Positions 59,899-64,000 of a stretch of DNA of 64,000 nucleotides are shown one piece after another. The number at the start of each line of letters is the position of its first letter. Position 1 is the first letter of the stretch. The DNA comes from Vitis vinifera (Eukaryota > Streptophyta > Magnoliopsida > Vitales > Vitaceae). The position numbers were made by a program, and so were the translations under genes. Location of the stretch: assembly GCF_030704535.1 (NCBI RefSeq), contig NC_081821.1:8943001-9007000 (forward strand). Direction: 5' to 3'. The notes below the pieces were generated by a model. The model made no database searches and was not told the origin of the DNA. It worked only from the letters and a program-made list of their open reading frames with translations.

Positions 59899-61256
59899 TG
59901 CTTCTTCCTTCCATTCAGCTCTTCTTCACAACCGAGTACACAACCACAGCATTAACTGTCATTCATTTTTTTTTTTTTACAAAAAAAAATTATGGAAAAG
60001 ATGAGATGTCTTTGTGTTGGATGTATATTCTCTATGCACCAACTAGAATGGCTGTCCTCAAGAGGCTTTATGCATGAGTGTTTGTTCTTGAGGACATCCT
60101 TAAGAGATACACTAAATTATTTTTTTTCTTTTTCTGCTAAAGTAATTTTAACACATGATTTGGGATATGTTCTCTATGTCTTTCGAGTTTACACTGACCA
60201 TAAATGACAATCTTTAATGCATCCCCTACTTGAGAAATTTTTAGCACATTCCTGGAGAGTTCAGGACTTGGATTCTGAGTCCAAAAAATTCTCACTTGGA
60301 AACATCAGGCACCAGGTAACCAGCCTGCCACAGTTGAAATTTCCTTGAGAAACATTTCGGCCCAGTATCCACTTCAACTTGTGGGGACCTGGGTTTTGGG
60401 AAGGGGTTGTGTCTTGAATTACTATTTGCTCTCAAGAAATACATGGTGAATTTGTTATCTTTTAAGATTATCAAATTGAATTTCTTTTAAAAAAAATCAC
60501 TCGTTTAGAAAGCATGCTTCTATGGTTACTGAGGAAAAGAAATGTTAAATATGGTACAGACTACAAAGAAAAAGTAATGGGCAATAGGGATAAGGTAGAA
60601 TCGTTTGATTTTAGCTAATGTAGCTACTGAAAAGGTCATTTAGACCTTAAAGAGCCTCCTACAACCACCAAAGTTAAGTGAAACCTCCAACTCTGGTAAA
60701 TTTACCTCTTAGGCTTTTATTTTTAGTGAGTCTCTTCACAGCTTTTCTGATTTTCAAGTAGCAAGAGCTTGTGGCATTTTATAGTTTAAAGAAAGCCACT
60801 TGGAGAAGAGGGTCACAGGATAATCTATACCTGATGTGGGTAAAGGTTTGTGTAGATGGGAAGCCTAATTGTTCTGTCCTGCTAGTATTTTACAGTGCAA
60901 ACTGCTGGCAATGCCCCTTTTTTCTGGTATGACAAGGGAAAACATAAACATGGGGTTCAATAAAATGCCTTCCAATAAGCTGTAGATTTATTTTTGGTGT
61001 GGGAGGCAACTTAACCTGCTGTCACATAAATTAACCTAAAGAGTTTTATAAATGCCATGCTGTATGGCAGAATAGATTCATCATTTATCCACATCTACAA
61101 TGCTATATGGCAGAATTGAAGAAATTGAATTTCTTTTATTTTGTACTTAGAAAAGTTAATTTACAAATGATGGAGAGAGAGAGAGAGAGAGAGAGCTGCT
61201 TCTATTGCAGAATTATTTCCTCATAAAAGAAAGGGAATCGAGGCTGCCTCGATCTA
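59899..61256. other. Convergent 3' spacer between DEL and KJC1
   Basis: Both neighbours end here (DEL on plus, KJC1 on minus), so the stretch holds the two 3' UTRs. A (GA)n microsatellite is at about 61171-61195. A duplicated block (AATTATTTCCTC) lies near 61211 and 61263, beside the KJC1 stop. No gene is visible. Confidence 0.5.
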
Positions 61257-64000
61257 TTATAGAATTATTTCCTCCTGAACACTAACATTGAGAGTCTTGT
61301 TGGGGAGGACAATGCTGTTAACCACCACAACTTCATCTTCCACTGCAACTGCTTCACCTAAGATTCAGAAACAGTAAAACACCAATACTAAGATGTTGTT
61401 CTGTGTCTATCCAGGAATTTCTAATTAAGGAAATAGAAAACTAGTGGAAAAGATAAGGCATTAAGATGGTACCAAGGATTGTAATCCCGAGTTTTGCATT
61501 GTAATCTCCTCCAGCCTGAAACCAATATATCATAATTGATCAATAGCCACTAAACATAAGCAAGGAACTGAAATGCACTTTCCTATCTGGGGTGAACATA
61601 GCTTTATATAGACATTTATCATCCTAAGATAACCCAGTGTTTGGACTTGCCTGAACACGGGACCATTTCCCTACTGAAGATTTCCATCCGACAATTGCAT
61701 GAATAACGACTGCATTTTCCTGAGAAACAGTGGATACATAAATGTCAAGGTCTAGGTAAAGTATCTGTGCATTTCAATTTTTAGAGGAGGTTGCATACCT
61801 TGATTTCAACATCATCAAGAATGACACAACTTATGAGCCTTACACCTGCTCCAATGCGAGCATTTGCAGAAATTGAGACATTAGGACCAATCTGTTCCAA
61901 TGTATAGCAGAAAAGTTAGTTAATTAAGTAAATATGACCAAGGAACAAAGACCCAAAAAAGGAAAAAAATGCATATTGAATAGTTCACCAATGCTTCATC
62001 AAATGTGCATTCAGAACTAAGTAATACCTTTGCAGTTGGGTGTACTTTTGCAGATGGATGAATATAAACATTACCAATAATGGTGGCACTCTTTGTACCA
62101 TCCCCACTTGCCAAAAGATTGGGAAAGGTGAACTGGTATTGGGAAAGATACAGAGCAGAACATTTCAAAGACATTCTGCAAGATAATAACTCTAAGGTGT
62201 TACATAATGATCCCAACTGAAGGGGAAAAGATTATATTAACACCATACTTAAGAGGTTTGAATTATTAATTACCCTGGAGTTTTGATCTGTTCCCAAAAG
62301 CCCATGGTCTCATATGTATATAACTGCTTCTTGCCTGCGAGAGGCGACAGGATATCTTGATCCAATCTAACAAAATCCTTAGGAAGACTCCTGTTGAAGG
62401 AAGCCCATCAATGTAGGAAATCAATAGGAATCATGTAAGTATCAAATCAAAGGTTGATCAATAGTGATACCATTTCAACTACTTGACGAACTATGCAAGG
62501 ACCAAAGTTGGTTAGCAAGTTCATGTAAATTGATGATCAAATTCTATGCTGAAATAATACATTCAATATACTTTCACATAAAAATGAAAGGTTTGAGAGC
62601 AATTGTTTTTGTGTCAGTTTGCTATTTTACGTAATTCAACTGTGGTTGAGAATCCCAGGCTGCAGGAGATGAATATTCTATTAGATGACATCTCAACTGC
62701 TTCAATTACCGCTTACTCAGCTAGATCCATTGACTTGGAAAAAATATCTGAGAATAGTAGTCGAAGCATGGATGCAATACGAAATGTGGTCAACATATAA
62801 CCCTGTTACTGATTTCTCACCTATTGACCAAATATATTGACCTTGTCAGCAAGTCGTGGAGTTATTTGTGGCAGACAAATTGGTGCTAGTGATATCAGGC
62901 TTTATTGAAAAGAAAAGGCACTGATAGAGGGTGACAGTTGCATTTTTCCAATTTCTGATTTTCAGATTCTGTTAACTACATAACTGACACTAAGCAAACG
63001 GGACAAAAGATTTATGTGATAGCCATTTATCTTGCAATTTATCAACATGATTTTTTCAAGTCAACAGCAACCAGAAAAGATACTAAATAGAACTATGATC
63101 GTGAAAAATCAGTAACTTACATCAATGTGAAACATATAGAATCAAGAATATGACAACTGGAAGTTTGGAACCAAGAGAAAGGTTGTACCTTGTTGCAGAT
63201 TGGAGAGCTTCAAAACTGGATAAACGTCTGAGATCAGCTGTCAATAACAAAAAGGGATTCAGTATTAAACTTTTCCTTGTATCATCTCACAACCCAACAT
63301 AAAAATCTATTGTTTGTTAGGAATATCAGCGCTTGGAGCCCTGTTTGCAGGCTCCATACTAAATAGAAGACAAATTTAGGGAACTTCATGTGGTTGCAGC
63401 CTGAGCAGATGGCCAGCACACAAATGACAAAAATGATTTCTCAGTTCTTGTAAGTTACTTTCATGTAATCCTATTCTTTTAGTCTAGAAAAATTCACAGC
63501 ATCAAGTTTGATGAGATGAATTGGATGATCAATTAGTCAAATGGATACCATCAAATGTGAAAGAGAGAAAGAGGCATATTTCCAAGTTAATAAGTTAGTG
63601 AAAATGTAAAAGGCAAAAGCCTACAGCTACAAATGCAAAGAAAAATGAATCAACAGTAAAATTCTTACATAATAATAGCTTAGCTGCAGGAAATAAAATA
63701 TGCAAATATGTGGTCGGTTAGACAACAATGAGTATCTGTAATCTATACAAAAATGAAATTAATGCATAAAAACATTTAATATCACGAATGAAATGTGAAT
63801 TCTTGTTTAGAGTTAAAAGCATAGGATTTACAAATACATGCTTGGATGTTGAATGTGTGAAAAATAATGAGTCAGTCTTCAGGAACCTAGATTGACATTT
63901 GCAACCTATTCACATATATTACTAACCTCGTTCCTTCCGTTGGGTGGAAACACCCTGTATAGCGGTAAAAATATCTGGTGTGAATATGTAAACACCACAA
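61257..64000 (-). CDS. KJC1: GDP-mannose pyrophosphorylase-like protein, KJC1 type (3' part)
   Basis: Partial: the 5' half lies beyond the right edge. Visible exons on the minus strand are 63927-64000 (cut by the edge), 63189-63237, 62274-62390, 62028-62175, 61799-61891, 61651-61719, 61473-61515 and 61257-61357, encoding about the last 230 residues. Seen are CGVYIFTPDIFTAIQGVST, the KTPGMSLKCSALYLSQY linker, and a left-handed beta-helix built of hexapeptide-like repeats (IGNVYIHPSAKVHPTAK, IGPNVSISANARIGAGV). The end is VLPNKTLNVSVQEEIIL. This matches KJC1 (At1g74910), which stimulates VTC1 GDP-mannose pyrophosphorylase in ascorbate and cell-wall precursor supply. The N-terminal nucleotidyltransferase domain is not visible. 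The intron after 61651 starts GC rather than GT. Confidence 0.93.
61649..61650 (-). other. GC 5' splice site in KJC1
   Basis: The exon ending GTTCAG is followed by GCAAGT. Joining it to the next acceptor (exon start 61515) restores the conserved WSRVQAGGDYNAKLG reading. No GT donor nearby keeps the frame, so this is a GC-AG intron with an otherwise consensus donor. Confidence 0.85.

Overview
This is a nuclear window from a eudicot. Its intron-rich genes, transposon types and gene content fit grapevine (Vitis) best, but the species is inferred from recalled gene structures, not from a search. Eight host genes can be read at exon level. On the minus strand are EDS1 (10898-12875), a class I formin (15706-18220), a type-A cytokinin response regulator (20261-22464) and the 3' part of a KJC1-type GDP-mannose pyrophosphorylase-like gene (61257-64000, continuing off the window). 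On the plus strand are an RS-rich nuclear protein (40181-44620), a B12D/MLRQ small mitochondrial protein (46525-48712), an OTP43-like PPR protein (52634-54112) and an atypical E2F repressor of the DEL type (56490-59898).

Layout. 1-4590 has no recognisable gene apart from a G-rich tract and a SINE-like element. 4590-10200 is a decayed L1-type LINE carrying a SINE with a 20-bp target duplication, followed by a diverged dispersed repeat. 10.9-22.5 kb is a block of three minus-strand genes. 22.5-28.2 kb is AT-rich and holds a strongly decayed relative of the extra antisense gene of the retrotransposon that follows. 28205-38641 is a complete-length Ty3/gypsy LTR element of the Tat lineage: 809-bp LTRs, GGACC target duplication, dual RNase H and an antisense additional gene. 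It is broken in a few places and roughly 1-2 million years old by LTR divergence. 40-64 kb is a second gene block with short intergenic spaces and small retroposon insertions in introns.

How the genes relate. They are not an operon, and their functions are diverse: immunity (EDS1), actin nucleation (formin), cytokinin feedback (response regulator), probable splicing (RS protein), mitochondrial function (B12D and PPR), endoreduplication control (DEL) and GDP-mannose supply (KJC1). Their order is informative. From memory, Arabidopsis carries EDS1, ARR5, an RS protein, B12D and DEL1 together on chromosome 3 (At3g48080-48160), and ARR15, OTP43 and KJC1 together on chromosome 1 (At1g74890-74910). 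The window appears to hold the merged, unduplicated ancestral order of both Arabidopsis blocks. I found no CRISPR, phage or prokaryote-type system.
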